A stretch of 64,000 nt of DNA, from contig CP034994.1 in assembly GCA_004026145.2 (NCBI GenBank), forward strand, positions 13,617,900-13,681,899. The letters are read 5' to 3'. Within the stretch, counting starts at the first letter, position 1. Every line of letters begins with the position of its first letter. The stretch is from Takifugu bimaculatus. Its lineage: Eukaryota; Chordata; Actinopteri; Tetraodontiformes; Tetraodontidae. Shown one piece after another: positions 42,638 to 56,095 of the stretch. Position numbers and translations under genes: made by a program. The notes beneath the pieces were generated by a model. The model saw nothing but the letters and a program-made list of their open reading frames with translations, searched no databases and was not told the origin of the DNA.

Positions 42638-44105
42638 CATTTTTTTTTACATTATTCTAAAAAGTAAATACATTGGTGAGCCCAACAAAAAAGGAGGCAA
42701 CTATACCAGACAAATTCATCCTTGAGGACAATCTTCCCAGGCTGAGATGATCTGTCCATCATGACGAATGCATGGGATTATTTATTTATTATAATAAATG
42801 GATGTCAAGTACCAACAATTTCCTTAATATACTGCTGTGAAGGTGGAGTGTAAGCATTGTACTTCTCTCATCACCCCCTTTTTCTTTCTCACTGCCTTTT
42901 ATAGTGCCTCTCTCAAAGCACACGCGCGCACAAAGTGCTGCTCAGATACGTCCAAAGTGATGGAATTTTCCGAGCAAAAAGCCTTTTACACTCCAAATGG
43001 AATGCAAAGGTCACTAGTAAATTTCCAACCCCTGGGACCATTAAGGCGGGCAAAGGGAGTGAGAGCAGCAGGCTGTTTTATGGAGCCTGGAGCTGTCTGC
43101 TGACTAACCCGGGCCAGTGGGTTTGGTTGGGAAAGCCACATGGGCACTCATGGGAGCTGTGCCGGTGATGTGTGTGGCAAATCCAGATACAGAGGCAGTT
43201 CCAAAAAGCTGCTCGACAGGCACGCAGATCGAAGCTCCGCTGGAACCTGAAAAGCATTACATTCAGCTTGTTCTAAAATGGCCTTCGTGTGCTCGCTCTG
43301 CATACGTTTCCCACGCTCTCAGAATTACTGACGATGATTTAAGAACTGCATAAATTGAGCTGAACCTCTGCTACAGTTTGTGATTTAAAAATCACTTTAC
43401 TGAACCATTTCTGTGGCATTGTGGGTCGAATTTAGCTCCATTTTTGCTGTTAAAGTACCCTATTTCTCAAATTTAATTTATTTACTCGCAGCAGCCTCCC
43501 TTACCCCTCTGACATAATTTCTTTCTGTGCCAGTGACTTCTAGTGCAAATGAGTTCCACAGGGTACTGCCCACAGTGGCCCTGAGTCGCCCTGCAGCACA
43601 TTAAAGCAAATGAGTGCTGGGGGAGCCGTGGCGAGGGGATGTGACTGCTGCAGAGGGCCTCATCAGTGCTGCAGAGCTTGTCCAGCGACACCAACAACAT
43701 GGCTAACAAACAGATATGCGCTCAGGGATGCAGCCCAAGCTACTGAAACGTGTCCCCGCGCGTTGGGACGCACGTGTAGCACAGAAGCACGTGTAACTCG
43801 ATGTGGGCTTTGCTGATGCTGTGCTCGAGCGTGCACAGCTGCCGGACAGCTGTGCCTCCATTTCCTCGCCGCGACCACATTAAAGGGTCTGCAGTCATGG
43901 CCGCCACGTCGCCCCTCTGCACAGTGCAATGATCTGTATGAAGGTGATTGTAATGTGATGCTCTAATTTGGGCTCCTATCAGACTTAATGTGCAGTAAAG
44001 CGCCGCAGACAAAGCATCTTCGTTGTAAACGTGACCCCCCCTCCATCCCTCCACTGCGCCATGACTCTCGCCAGCCGAGCCTCCGACGGCTGTGTTTCCC
44101 CTTCA

Positions 44106-44124
44106 CCCCCCCCCCCCCCCCCCC
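44106..44124. repeat. Poly(C) run of 19, followed by CCA triplets
   Basis: Uninterrupted C-run then ACCACCACCACT. A G-quadruplex could form on the - strand. Confidence 0.9.
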
Positions 44125-45529
44125 ACCACCACCACTGCCTTCATCTTCTCTCCCCACCAGGGGGAAAAGAGTTATAGCTGCCATAAAAGGCAGGTAATGC
44201 ATTGTTAACTAATTCTGTCTGCTCAGAGCTGATATATCCTCTGCTCTAAATCTCAGTGCTTCCAATAAAATGCAAATGCTAATGCTTGCCCTCCATGAGC
44301 TGATATCATTTTTAACAGGCCAGAGGTAAAGGCTGCGGAGGGGCGGGGTTGGACCATGAAGTCGGTGGCGGTATGATTGGATTCTGATGCTTCATGGTGC
44401 ATTTTTCCCTCATCTTCTTTTCTTTTTCTTTTGAAAGACCCCGAGACCTGATCTATACTGTTGGCGAGTGGCCCTGTGCTCGGCATGCACACGGTTGTCC
44501 ACATGCGGCTGCAGGTTCACACACAGGAGCGTCTCACATGTTTGATCCGTGATAGCTTCAAGCTGCGCCTGGCTCACAGAACGCGTCCCGGTTAGCACTC
44601 ATTCGCCATCGAACAACACGAGTTCATTTGCCTGCAGATGTAATGCATCATATTTCTATGTTAATAGTATTGTCATACTTCATGTAACCCTGGGCTTCTA
44701 AATATTGATCCACTTCTAGATTTTCAATTATCCCATGCCGTTTTTCTGCCATCTGGTAAGGACCAGTGATTTGTGTTCCTTCATATCTGGAGGCTTGTCC
44801 TTTAATTAGACCATAAATTAATTTGCAGAGAGTGAGGCGGGGTGAGAGAGAGAGAGGGGGAGAGAGAGGGAGACATTAAGTAAGTCTTCTTTGACTGAGA
44901 CAGGAATTCATAGGAGACCGCACCGCAATGGTTTATATGCAAGAAAAGGGATAACTGCATTACAAATTCATGCACCATAACTTCTGTCTGTCACTTGTTT
45001 TTCAGTCAAGTATTTAAAACAACCCTGCTGCTAATGGCTGCTTGTGAGTCAGTCCTCCAATAAATAACCAGGAATCACCACTGACATAATTAGACCTAAT
45101 TACTTGCAGTGCAGGAGGGAAATGATTAGGAAAAATGGGGCGTATTAGCATCGCAATGTGTGCGAAACTTTGTGTTGTGAATCCATCAGGGGATTTAAAG
45201 TGACCCCCCGCGCAGGCGAGGCAACAATGGCGCGTTTCAAACCGAGCTCTTACTTACAGCTCAAGTGGAGGTCCTCCAAACGCATCCCAATTGATTTTAA
45301 ATTGGGGATATATGTTCTCCCGCACAATTAGCTCATTGTCCCCTGCTGCTAAATCGGGGCTGTCACTGCAGCCTGTCTGAGCTCCACAACCGTGGGAGAC
45401 GCGCACGAGCCTGCGTTTGCAGCGCAGAGCTGTTTAGGCTAAAGAAAAGGGGTTCCCGTCGGAGTGAGGGGGAGCAAAATCAGCAGGGTTTGAATGTGAA
45501 GTACAGTCATGGTGAGTGAGGCTGAACCT

Positions 45530-46000
45530 TGGGTGCATCGTGGGTAATTCAGGCGAGGACACAGCCGCCGGCGTGCACTGATCCCGTCCTGCGAGGCCTC
45601 TAGAGAGGCAAGGTCAGCAAACCTGCCCCCCCACCACTGCTCCATCTCCATCTCCATCACCGTCCCCCGGCCCTGGACTCACAGAGGAAACACGCCCGGC
45701 CGCCACAGACAACACCCGGCCCTGAATTTACGACGGCGACTCGGTGGCGGCCTTTCACGTTAAAAGTCCTCTTGAGTTTCCTGCGGCGCGAGCTGTGCGT
45801 GGAGCGGGCGTTAACCCATTAACATTCGGGGAGGACGTGTACACAGGACACCTTTGTGCCCCCCTCCACCCGGGCCTCTGACCTGCAGCTGACCACAGCG
45901 CTCCGCAGCCTCTGCTCCCGGCCGTGGTCAGCGGCAGCGCCATAAACCGGCTAATGTTACGCTGCACGTGAACTTGAAGTATTATACGCTTGAGGTCCAG
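45530..46000. other. GC/CpG-rich island in the gene desert
   Basis: Many CG dinucleotides (CCGCCGGCG near 45565, CCCGGCCGCC near 45695, GACGGCGAC near 45733, GCGGCGCGAG near 45783) against an AT-richer background. No start exon is recognised on either strand. It could be an unmethylated island or a promoter of a non-coding transcript. Confidence 0.5.
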
Positions 46001-48330
46001 GCCCGGTCCAGCTGTGACAGGCTCGTTTTGGCAGAGTTCAGAGGGAAGGGAAAAAAGGGAAAGATCACATCTGTCTGCGGAGCTCGACACTTGTTATAAT
46101 TTCGTCGCGGTGAACATAAGTTCTCGGGTCTTTTCATTTCCATCAAGGATTGGACTTCAGAGGGGCTGTGAAATCCCCGGGATTTTCTGCAGCGGTATTT
46201 ATTTCAACAGGGAGATGCCGAAGAACCGATCCGGGAGCGGGCTAATGGTTCTGGCAGGACATGAAATGCCGTGAGGCTCAGAATAGAGAGGTTTCCACAA
46301 CAGGGGGAGGGAAGCTGATTAACATTACAGTGGGTTATAAAGCCTTGATAAATACTTTATAAAAGCCAGCTGCATAGCAAATCCAACACATAAAAGAAGT
46401 CTGAGGTGTTACTAAAGGAGCTCCTGACAGGTTCTGGAGCAGCTTTTATAATTCAATGTTACAACCATCCGTCTAAGGGCCCTGTCATCTCCCAGGGCCA
46501 GCAGGATATATACGTTAAACACACATTCAAGTGCTCCCAGACTACACACTCCAGTCCATTACACTGATTAGCAGTAAACACATTTGTAATAAAAGCTGGT
46601 GAAATAGAGGAGGATGGTCAGCGTGCTGATTCATGGTAAAACCCAGCTGAAGTATAAGGCAGCTTAGGTGTCACACTTCTGAGGGCGCCGGAGTGATGCA
46701 GGGCTTTTCTTCCAGGATCTGTAACACATTTATCCAAACAGCTCACATCTAAACACCGAGTCCTTCATCTGAACTGCTGGCCAGGAATAAACCCAGGCGG
46801 GTCTGGAGGCAGAGGTCCAGTAAATGTGAGGGAATCTGGGCCACGTAGTAAACGGACCAGATGTCTTTCCATAGCAGAGACACCTCCTCCATCCTCCTCC
46901 TCCTCCTCCTGTCCTCTGCTCCTCTACCTGACTGTCCACCCAGCTCATTCCTCCCCTGGTCTTCTAATTGAATGTTGCCTGGTTCGAAACCTGTTTACCC
47001 TAAACAGAACCACGGCTAAACCGCGGTCGGAACATTTAACACAGGCGGCTTCATTCCAGGCAGAGTTTATTGGAGAAAGAGGAGCAGGAGAAGAAAGGGC
47101 GGATCATGTGTTTCCACTTTTGACCTCTCCTCTCTGGCATGTGCGCACCTGGTTCAGCTTAGAATGCCGTTTCTGCTGAATAGCTGTCGGCAAAGCGACT
47201 CGTGGTTTCTTCTGGGGACAGGTCCAAGTGTTCGCACCAGACTCCCCCTGAACAGAGCTCTCTGTGTGCGTTTTGCAATTTGCTTTCCAGGCAGCGGCTA
47301 GGAGTCGCTCAGGCGCAGGCAGGGAATCAAAGGGCGCGTCAGTGGCTGCGCACGTTTGATCGTCCAAGTTGAAACCTGAAGAAAAACGTTCCACCTTTAG
47401 GCAACGGCAGCCTCGCTAACACAGACTCTCTTTCAGGAAAATCCACTCTTGCTAGCGATAAGCAGAGGGATTTTTCTAGATCATTTTTAATTAACAAAAG
47501 GTATGTGAAACGTATGTCAGCTGTTTTGTTTCAACGATGGGAAGGGCAGGGCACCGCCACCTCGGAATCTGTGCGCCTCATCTGTTTCCTATTGGAGGAA
47601 GTGATTCTGGCAGGAAGGTAGGGGCGATGCACGAAGACAGGCCGGGATAGAAAGACAGTAAAACCAGAGTAAAAGGGCAGCGAAACAGGAAATGACAGTG
47701 TGACCCACTGGGTCTACTTACTACCCTGCCAGAACCCCCTGGCCACATCCAACCTATACTGGGCCAGCAGTTTCCATCACCTGCTGTTACTGGTTCCCCC
47801 ATCATAAATCCAGGTGCTCCTGAATAAAGCTTTCTTTCTCCAGGAACCGCAGGGGGCCAGAGGGGAGTCTTGTGGGTTGGAGGGGCCGTACTAATCTCTG
47901 CCTCCTTGCAAGGCAGTATCACGGAAAAGATTGCTTTGACTATGGGCAAGCTAAAACATTTCCATTAACCCCCTGCTAGCACAAAACACCTTCTTTCATA
48001 TTATTAATTCTACATACTAATTAAAAGAAGTTGGACCTTTCAATATGAAGTTGATGCATCTTTTTATTACACGCTGCCATATTAATATGGGCCCAGTCCA
48101 CATGGGAGGGTGCTTTTCGTCTCTCCTCGGCTCCTCACTGCCCCCTCTCCTCCTGAATTGGCGCTGCAGTCGCTGAGCTGATAAACCCCAGAAATCATTC
48201 CCAACTGCAGCTAGAGCTCTTTACAGTACCTTCAGCGCTCCCTGGTGATGGATTAATGTACTGTTGTTGTCATTTTATTGCCATTTTATTGCCCCTGTGC
48301 AATTTACCAGGCTTTATGTGCCTCCGCTGT
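46001..48330. other. Gene desert, no gene recognised
   Basis: Unique sequence of mixed composition with a CCT-triplet patch near 46888-46910. Open frames of 96-123 residues on both strands (46826-47949) lack domains and splice support. Confidence 0.45.
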
Positions 48331-48339
48331 CCAGCAGAG

Positions 48340-48420
48340 CTGCGCGCAAGCGCATAAAAGCCGGGACGGTGACAAAAGGACGGACCAGTGCGCATGCGCA
48401 GCATTCCACTGCTCCTCCAC
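48340..48420 (+). promoter_or_regulatory. Orphan NRF1 palindrome with TATA-like element
   Basis: TGCGCATGCGCA (48389-48400) is a perfect NRF1 consensus palindrome. GCATAAAAG (48351-48359) lies about 30 bases upstream and CTGCGCGCAAGCGC precedes it. NRF1 sites mark active vertebrate promoters, but no known gene begins here. Direction and transcript are unknown. Confidence 0.45.
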
Positions 48421-50950
48421 TCGTAGCCGCAGTCTAAATCAAAAACACGATTCATTTAAACGTAAACGCAACAGTATAGACTCTAGCTGATCAGAGCACT
48501 AGCAGTGAATCTTCCCAGCTCAAGAATTTTCACACTCTGTCTTTCCCCATTCTCACCACCTGGGGGCGACATCTCCCGGTCAGCCCGCAGCTGCAGAAAC
48601 ATTTGGCGCTCACATGACACAATGTCCTCAAATATTTACGTCTCAAAGAATATTATATTTACTCCCCTCGCGTTCCAATGCACGAATAAGGGCTGGTGCA
48701 ATTTTGCCGGAGTTCCACTTAAAGGAAATCTGGAGCTTCATTTCTGGGCGAGGCTCGGTTTATTTTGGTGATAAACTAGACACATCCGAGTGAATGATTT
48801 GCCATTATAAACATTTTGTTGTGATAGTAAAGCGGTTTATCTTTATGGATCGCGCACGCGCACGCGTGTACGCCCACAGCTGCGGTTTCGGGGTTGCTGT
48901 TCCAACTTGTGCAGGTCTGTAACATCATTTGCCAAACATTTGTCTCTCACTCGCTATGGAGCAACTAAAAGAACTTTATCTGTTTTAATGAAGAGGGCAA
49001 TTCCATGTTACTGTTTTTCTCTTCCAAACATTTGCAGCATAATTTGCACAATTTAAGGTAATGAACATTAACCTATATACCAGACAGGAAATAAACCCAA
49101 GTATAAGTCGTGGACATTAGTGACCACCAGGGGGAGCACGAATGCTGCTGAATCAAAGGGCGGTAGCTGACAATTTAAAACTTTTATGTCTACAGCACAC
49201 AGCATGAGAATAAATGCACCTTTCTGTGTCGTGTGACTGTTACTGTTGTCGTAGATAGATACTGGACATGATGAAGTTTGTCCCTGGCTGCCACAATATG
49301 TGTTCTTTGTGATATGTTTAGTGCCGGTGAGCATATGCATGTATCCTTGTGTGTTCTACCATTTATACATTTTTTGTCATGCTTGCCATATAAAGTACAG
49401 TATTTCTAAGGACTTGTAACCTCAAAGTCTTTTATGTCCTAAGAGGTGCTGATCCATCACTCTTAATGGAAGAGGATAAGTTTCAGGCAGTGAAAGAGAG
49501 GACAGACAAAGGGAGGGCGATTTATGGCCACTGTCGAAGTGGAACTCCTGACTGTGGGCCTTGATCTGAGAAGGGCTGTGGCTAGGTTACGTTAGGCTAC
49601 GCCCCGGGCCAGGGTCATTCACATGCACCCTCCACCCTCTGCGCACACACACTCTCACACGTGCACATACATTACTCCAGACCCAAAGTATTTCAACTGC
49701 TACACCCCAGAATCCAGGCCCTTTTCATAAGCTTTTGATGTTCTCCTGCCCCCTTCTTCTGCAACTTTTACATGACCATCTTTTCCAGGGAGTTGTGAGC
49801 ACTGGGTGGTGAAATATGGAGTGGAGATCTGTTACATGTTAGCCTAGGAGATAGCTCAGGTGTAAATTATGTGCTGGCCACTGGCCAGCCTTATTTATGA
49901 GAGGCCTGTCGGGTGTTTAGGTGTTGGAGTGAGAGGTGCGGCTTAAAGCGTTTACTTCACTGTAAATCAGGTCACGCAGGCCAGGTCTGTTTGGATAGTG
50001 TGTGTTTACATGTGTGCCTGTCTTTAAAGGCCTTGTTTTCGCTGCAGGACTGTACCACCTTGTGATAATGTCAAGACAATGGCGTTCACGGTTTGTCGGG
50101 AAAGTGATTGTGCTTTTATGTGTTTGTATGGCTGTTGTGTCCGGAGGCCATCATGGCCACTACAGATGGGCTTAAACAGTCGCTGTCGTTGTAACTATTA
50201 TCGCTTCTGACAAACAAAGCTCCTTTTATGCATCCCCTCAGTCCTTCCACCTGCTCCCTCCGTTCTAGCGTATGAGCAAACGTGAAACCATACTCAAGAC
50301 CCTTTCTTCTGTGATGTTGCTGTCTGTCTCTATCCCAGACATATCATGTGGAGGGTGAAAGCTGGGACTGTGGCCCATCTGAGAACATCAGGTATCACTC
50401 AGCAGGCAGTTAGACCTGCCAGCACATGATGGATAACTGTTCCCAGACAGAGGAACTGCAGCAAACTGGCAGCATGGAGGCCGTATTTGAGACCGTCGCT
50501 CTCCCACAAGGTGCTGCCAGTGCTGTAAGGTGTAGCCGTCCTCCTCTCTGACCCATTGTCTGTCCTCTAACGGAGCCTTGTCTCCTCACAACAATGTCAT
50601 AGAACTGAGCCGGAGCGTTACACCCGCCGAACGTGGGAGTGCGTCGGTCCTTAAAGTGAGACCAAAGGCAAAAGGGAGTGGAGAGCGGAGGAGAGATGAG
50701 CCGAGTTGGGGTTGAAAGGGGTTAAGAACATGAGACAGAAAATTCTGAAGAGAGATCGAGAGGATAAAACAAGGAGGGGTGGGGGTGTGGGGGGTTGGGA
50801 GAGGAAGAGGGACACAGGATGATGTGCTGGGAGCAGGTACATCTGCATTCTGTCCAAACACAGCATAAGCCTTTCTTGGGTGTCTCTATCCTAGCAGCAC
50901 CCGCTGGCAGATTTACAGCCTTGTTTTGTGTGTGCATGTGTGCATGTGTG
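48421..50950. other. Gene desert, no gene recognised
   Basis: Unique sequence with an alternating purine-pyrimidine run at 48850-48874 and no coding signal. A GA/GT-rich stretch (50690-50800) precedes the long GT repeat. Confidence 0.45.
48850..48874. repeat. Alternating CG/CA run (Z-DNA-type)
   Basis: TCGCGCACGCGCACGCGTGTACGCC alternates pyrimidine and purine almost throughout. It is written here only as positions 48850-48874 with CGCGCACGCG as its core. Confidence 0.6.
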
Positions 50951-50956
50951 TGTCCG

Positions 50957-50958
<2 letters not shown>

Positions 50959-51034
<76 letters not shown>
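50959..51034. repeat. (TG)n microsatellite
   Basis: About 38 uninterrupted TG units preceded by degenerate TGTG/CATG units from about 50927. Confidence 0.97.
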
Positions 51035-51037
<3 letters not shown>

Positions 51038-51409
51038 AGGAGCAGGAGGGATAAATTGGTAGTGAGAAACACAATGTGCAAGAGCAGGAGCATATTTGGG
51101 GAGAAGGGCAATGAGAAAATAGCAGCCATGTTGCATTCCATTGAACCCCCCCAAACCACCACCACCTCTGCAGTATTTCACCCCTCGTCGGTCCCTCTAT
51201 CCTCTGTCCCTTCCTTTTACTTCTTCTCCTCCCTCTCTGCCTTGTCTCCCTGCCCTTCTTCTCTCGGAGCCCTCGGCCCTGCCATCGCTCTGCTGGGTCC
51301 CAGGTTGTAAAGCGGGAGAGGGTGTAAATCTGTCTCTCCTCGTCTCAGGAGATTTCCTGGAGCTCGGCAGACTCAACAAAGTCAAACTGGTGCGGATGGC
51401 CAAATGTTT

Positions 51410-51432
51410 CACACACACACAAACACACACAC

Positions 51433-51471
<39 letters not shown>
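51410..51471. repeat. (CA)n microsatellite, interrupted
   Basis: CA units with one AA and one CG interruption near 51421 and 51437. Confidence 0.95.
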
Positions 51472-51475
<4 letters not shown>

Positions 51476-54400
51476 AACTGTGAACATTAAACACATATGG
51501 AACAAGTCAGAGCGCCTGAACCAGCATAAAACGACCCAAAACTCATATTTGTGTCAAACCATATTCCTCCATTAAGCACTGACAACAACCAAAAGCAATC
51601 TAACTATATATGTACACACACACTCTAGGAAACAGTGGAAAAGCTCAAATTCTCTGTCCTGAAATTTCATCTTAAACACACTAGATTAGGCAGGACTCTG
51701 TTCTCACTGTGGCTCAGTGATTCTGCTTAAGTCCACTTATTTAATCCCAAATGTTCACACACGCTCGACCTTGTTTGGAAGCTGCTGTACAAACAAGCAG
51801 TTTGTCACTTCCCCTTCCAGCTGGGAGTCTGGGAACTCTGTGTGTGTGTCCAGACTGACCCCCCGCCCCCACCTTTTGTCCAGAAGGTCTGTCCAGACAA
51901 GCCTGTTGTCTCTCCTCCCCAGTGCCCCTATTTCTCCCTGCTTTCCTCTCTACTTTATTGCACTTGATTCTAAGCGCGTCCATTCCTGAGATGGCTCAGA
52001 TAGCAGCTGAAGCTAAATTGCACGTCATAAAGCATCTGCAAATGCAATGGAGCTCTCGGGGTGGGAGAGGCGGCAGAGGGGTTCAAGGCGCTTAGGTCCC
52101 GCTATGAAAATACAAGGTCCCCTTTTTAATCTTTAAAGTGGAATATGAACTCTGTTTCAACATCCACAAATCACAAGGCCCTTTCTTAAACATTAAACGA
52201 TTCTGTTGCATGATCAATTTCCTGAGTGCCTCCTAAATCAGTTTTATGCATACAATTTTCAGGAACACTCGGCTATTTGAGCGTGTGGGTTTTGGTAGAA
52301 AGTGACTGAAAATCAAAAGTAAAATGATCTAATGGTATTTCGGGACACCAGAACGATTCTCCGTGATACTACTAATTACTCAGACAAGACAGGCTAGTTA
52401 GAGTGAGATGCTATGATTTATGAGGGAGCCATATATTTGGCTCTGCTATGTTCCTGTCAAAAGGCTGACAGATAAATGACTGTTGGGCTGTAATTGGCCT
52501 TCCTGTTTGTATCTTTTCTCATGTGACAACAAAGCGTCTCTAGGCTTTGGCTGTAGATGGCGTTCGCTGTCGGAGTGTTTACTGCTCGAAGATCCGACCG
52601 AGGTGAGAGGGAGGCTTAGGAGGTGGTGTGTGAACGCACAGGAAAGATTATTGCAGTGCAAATTGGAAAGCAGGTCAGATCAGTTGTGTTCCCGCGGGGC
52701 GTTCCATCAGATCCTCTCTGAGTCAACATCTGTGTGTGGCATTAGCAAAGAGAAATGCCTCCTACACCAAATCAAATAACCCTCCGAGCTGCAAAATTAA
52801 TTTCAACAGAGATTGCGCAAAGCCAACTTAGGGCTGGAGCCAAAAGATGTAGAGATAAAGAGTTGTAATATATTCAAGCAGAGGGAAAGCCCCCCTTCCA
52901 GATTTTAGATTATTAGATTATTGCCCACAAACTGTCTGTGAGGGAGAAAAATTCCTAAAGACAGCAAGAGCAAGACGGGGCCAGCAGCTGGCTTGGCAGC
53001 GGCCCGGGTGTGATCATCATCCCTGGGAGAAGTGACGCCCCTCGTGCCTGCCTCCTCCTGCCTCCCAGCTAGCCTTGCCCTGTGACAGATGAGCCCAATG
53101 ACAGCAGGACGCAACAACCTGCAATTGAACATTCCCCAGCTGATCTGTCAACGTCCACAGCAGTGTTTCACAGTCAGGAAAACCCACAGGAACGCACGCC
53201 TTCACACACTCACACCCTCATATTAAGTCACTCCCCAGGTATTAGAAGAATCATGGCCTGAAATGTCTACTCATGCCTGTAAAATAGCTTGGATATCTCT
53301 TGCAGGTGTCCTCATTAGAGCTTAGCAGGGTGCACGTGCGTGTGTGTGAGTGTGCGTGCTGATAAAGCAGCTCCTGTGGTGGGAACAAGTTGTATGCTAC
53401 AGTGTGGCTGACCCCAAGTTTGTCTTTGTGCAGTCTTGTTTGTCTTTCTGCAGTTCCCCACTTTGACCAGAAGGTGGCACCTGCATCACAACCAGCTCAT
53501 GACTTCAAGCCTGATGGACATTTTATTTTCCGCTTTGGTAGCAGTGCTGCGGCGCGTCAGGCCAAAGGAAATAGAAAAACCAAAGCAGGACATTATTGTG
53601 TTTTGCTGAACACGGGCTTAATGAAGTCCATCTTGCCAGTACATTAGGAACAAAGGCAGCAGAAAGAAAGAGATTGAAGGACAACTCAAGAAACAGTTCC
53701 AACATATAAAAGCTGATAAAGTATGAATGGCAAGGCGCCTTATTGAAGACAGTTGACTGGTTGTCAAACTGGAGATTTATCTTCCAAGCAACTGGAGTTT
53801 TATGGTCGAGCTCGTCCACAACGCGAACAGCGGTGCGTTGTAATACGGCATGTAAAGAATGAGATTCAATAGAAGCAGCCGTCCATCTGTCATATTTAAA
53901 GGGGGAGACTAATGACCACTGGCTGCCTGGTGCTTGATTTCTTCAACTGGCTTATTTTTGTGTGCAGGCTTGGCACAGGCGCCTGGCTACAACTACGGGG
54001 GCCCACCAAATCCTTAAGAGCTGCTTTCTCATCATTATCTTAAGACAGTAGCTAATCTTCCACTATGTTTCATTGTGAATTATAAAACAATCCAGCTGTC
54101 CTCGCTTGGTTGTTGCAAACTGATGATCACTTGGCTTCTTAGCCATAAAAAGCTTTGTGCAAAATTAATTGCTTTAATCAATCAGCCGGTCAATTTCAGA
54201 GCCATCAAGCGTCGCCCAAGATCATGTGCATTCTCTTCCTTTCTCCATGCGGAAGGGCCCGAAGAACGCCAGATGATTTATGGCTTCTGTGTGTGCTGCA
54301 TACGTAAACAAATTCTATCCACATACACTTGCTGGCGAGCGTACACAGGGAGAAAAACACCGCATAAGCTCGTGTGTTAGCGCACCGTCCATGCATGCAT

Positions 54401-54790
54401 TCCAAGTGGATGACAAACAGCAGGGACGGAGCATGTGAAGGAGCAGGATGAGCACTGAGGGAACTCTTTAGCGACACATGCACGTTAAACAGAGCACACG
54501 GGACACACCAGCCAGGGCGCAGCTCGCATGTGAGCGTTAACACACCGACGTCGCCCATCTAACCTGGCTGTCAGGCCATCGCGCACGTTCTTTTCATGGC
54601 TGTGGTGTGCACGAGCAAATGCATGTTGGAGTATGTGTTACATACAATGCACAGGGAGCTAAGTGCAGAGGCTTGTTGTTAGCGTGTTGTTCCTCTGCTG
54701 TGGCTTGTGGGCCTGTCTGCAGGGCTGATCGATGATCTTTTACTGCTTCCCCAGGATTATCGGTCGAGTTCACCGGGAGGGGAAGGTAAT
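51472..54790. other. Gene desert with regulatory-looking AT-rich blocks
   Basis: No exon is recognised. The segment 52690-52935 is unique and AT-rich, with several TTAAT/ATTA cores and a direct repeat, AGATTATT/AGATTATT, near 52905-52921. It and 54050-54220 look like conserved non-coding DNA (inference). Confidence 0.4.
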
Positions 54791-54794
54791 TCAT

Positions 54795-56095
54795 CAGAGC
54801 GCAGCAGAGGGAAACAGAGAGGCGAGGGGACAGGGAGAGGGAGAGAGAGGGATGGAGGGAGGGAGGGAAAGCAGGCGCATGTGTGCGTCTTGCATGTAGG
54901 AGGTGGCGTTCCCGATGAAAATGGAAGGAAATATAGGGAAGGGCAGGTAGGAGGAAAACAGAGGACAGGAGAGCTTGAGAGAATAAGGAGAACAAGATGG
55001 AGAAAAAAGAGGGGAGATGTTCAGATGCGCAGGCGGTATCACCTGGAAATGTATGGAGAAGATAGAGGAGCCGACAGAGATGGATATCTCCAGATAAAAC
55101 GATGGTGTTTTCAGGCAACCTCGCAGTGAACTCTGCTCGTACTGTATATTCAACATCAAACAAAAACATGACAGCGCGCTGTCTGTGCCGGAGAAACAAG
55201 CGCTCAGGGCAGCAGATGGGATGTTGTCTTTTGATTTTAGATGCCACAACTGGGGGGGAGGGAGGTAAAATGATTGCCCCTTCAAAGGCACACTCCTCGA
55301 GAGCTGTGAGGATCCCTGATACCAAATGATTTAATCATCTCCGACCTGAGTAATCAACGAATAACCAACACTGGAGAGGATCTGACCTTGCTCGACGCGG
55401 CTCGACACCTGCAGATGAAAGTGCGCCCAGACGGGCTGAAGGAGGGGGCATCCCACACCATCAGGCGACGACGGTTTTAAACGTCAGCAGCCCGATCGCA
55501 GATCACGACTAATGTTCCAGATGTATGTAATTAAAAAAGGTCAATGAAAAACGTGCTTTTAAAATAGGATGGTGCATATGGATGAATGGGGCCACGACCT
55601 TCACGTAGAGGTGTTGTTGAGCAGGTTTCTAATATAAATCCAATCATTTCTGGTGGGGTTATTCTTATGTTAATGAGACTGCACGTGTTTGTGCGGATAT
55701 ATGTTTCATACATCTTTCTGTCTGTTTGCCCTCACGTAAGGCTGCATTTTTCCACCTTGTTGGGGATGATTTCCACCTTAAATTTTCTCCCGCTGTCTCC
55801 TCTTTCTTCCTCCCTGTCTTTCTGCCTCTGTCTTTCTCTCTCTTTCCCGTCTCTCCCCTTTGATGGATGGACAGATCATGTATATCCAATCTAGCAGTGC
55901 TCCTGATGCAGTTAAGAGATGTGACAAGTCTCCGGGCGGGGGAACCGAGCGGAGCGGAGCGAAGGGATGGGGTGACGAAGAGGACACGACATCTGGGGAA
56001 CAGGGAGGGAAGAAAAAACAGAAAACATAATGCAGCAGCGAGAGACAGAGCCAGACAGAGAGGAAAAGAGAGCGAGAGACAGAGAAAGATGGCTG
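54795..56095. repeat. Purine tract - pyrimidine tract - purine tract region
   Basis: The + strand is strongly purine-rich at 54795-55080 (GGGAGAGGGAGAGAGAGG and similar), pyrimidine-rich at 55780-55862 (TCTTTCTGCCTCTGTCTTTC) and purine-rich again at 55980-56092. Long Ser/Leu or Arg/Gly open frames here, up to 243 residues, arise from this skew. Confidence 0.7.

Larger units (their letters stand above)
41691..45520. other. Gene desert, proximal part
   Basis: No exon is recognised. It holds AT-rich DNA with a TGACATTA-type imperfect repeat and hairpin at about 42585-42660, a C-run (44106-44124) and TAAT-rich segments (about 44640-44830 and 45050-45130) that look like regulatory DNA. A GA-rich tract occurs at 44835-44875. 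Confidence 0.45.

Noticed and set aside
50722..51505. Open frames of 96-171 codons around the GT/CA repeats
   Set aside because: They consist largely of Cys-Val or Thr-His repeats from dinucleotide microsatellites.
54594..55325. 243-codon open frame on -
   Set aside because: It is Ser/Leu/Pro-rich because it translates the reverse of a purine tract. No domain, no splice context, and overlapping frames are equally long.
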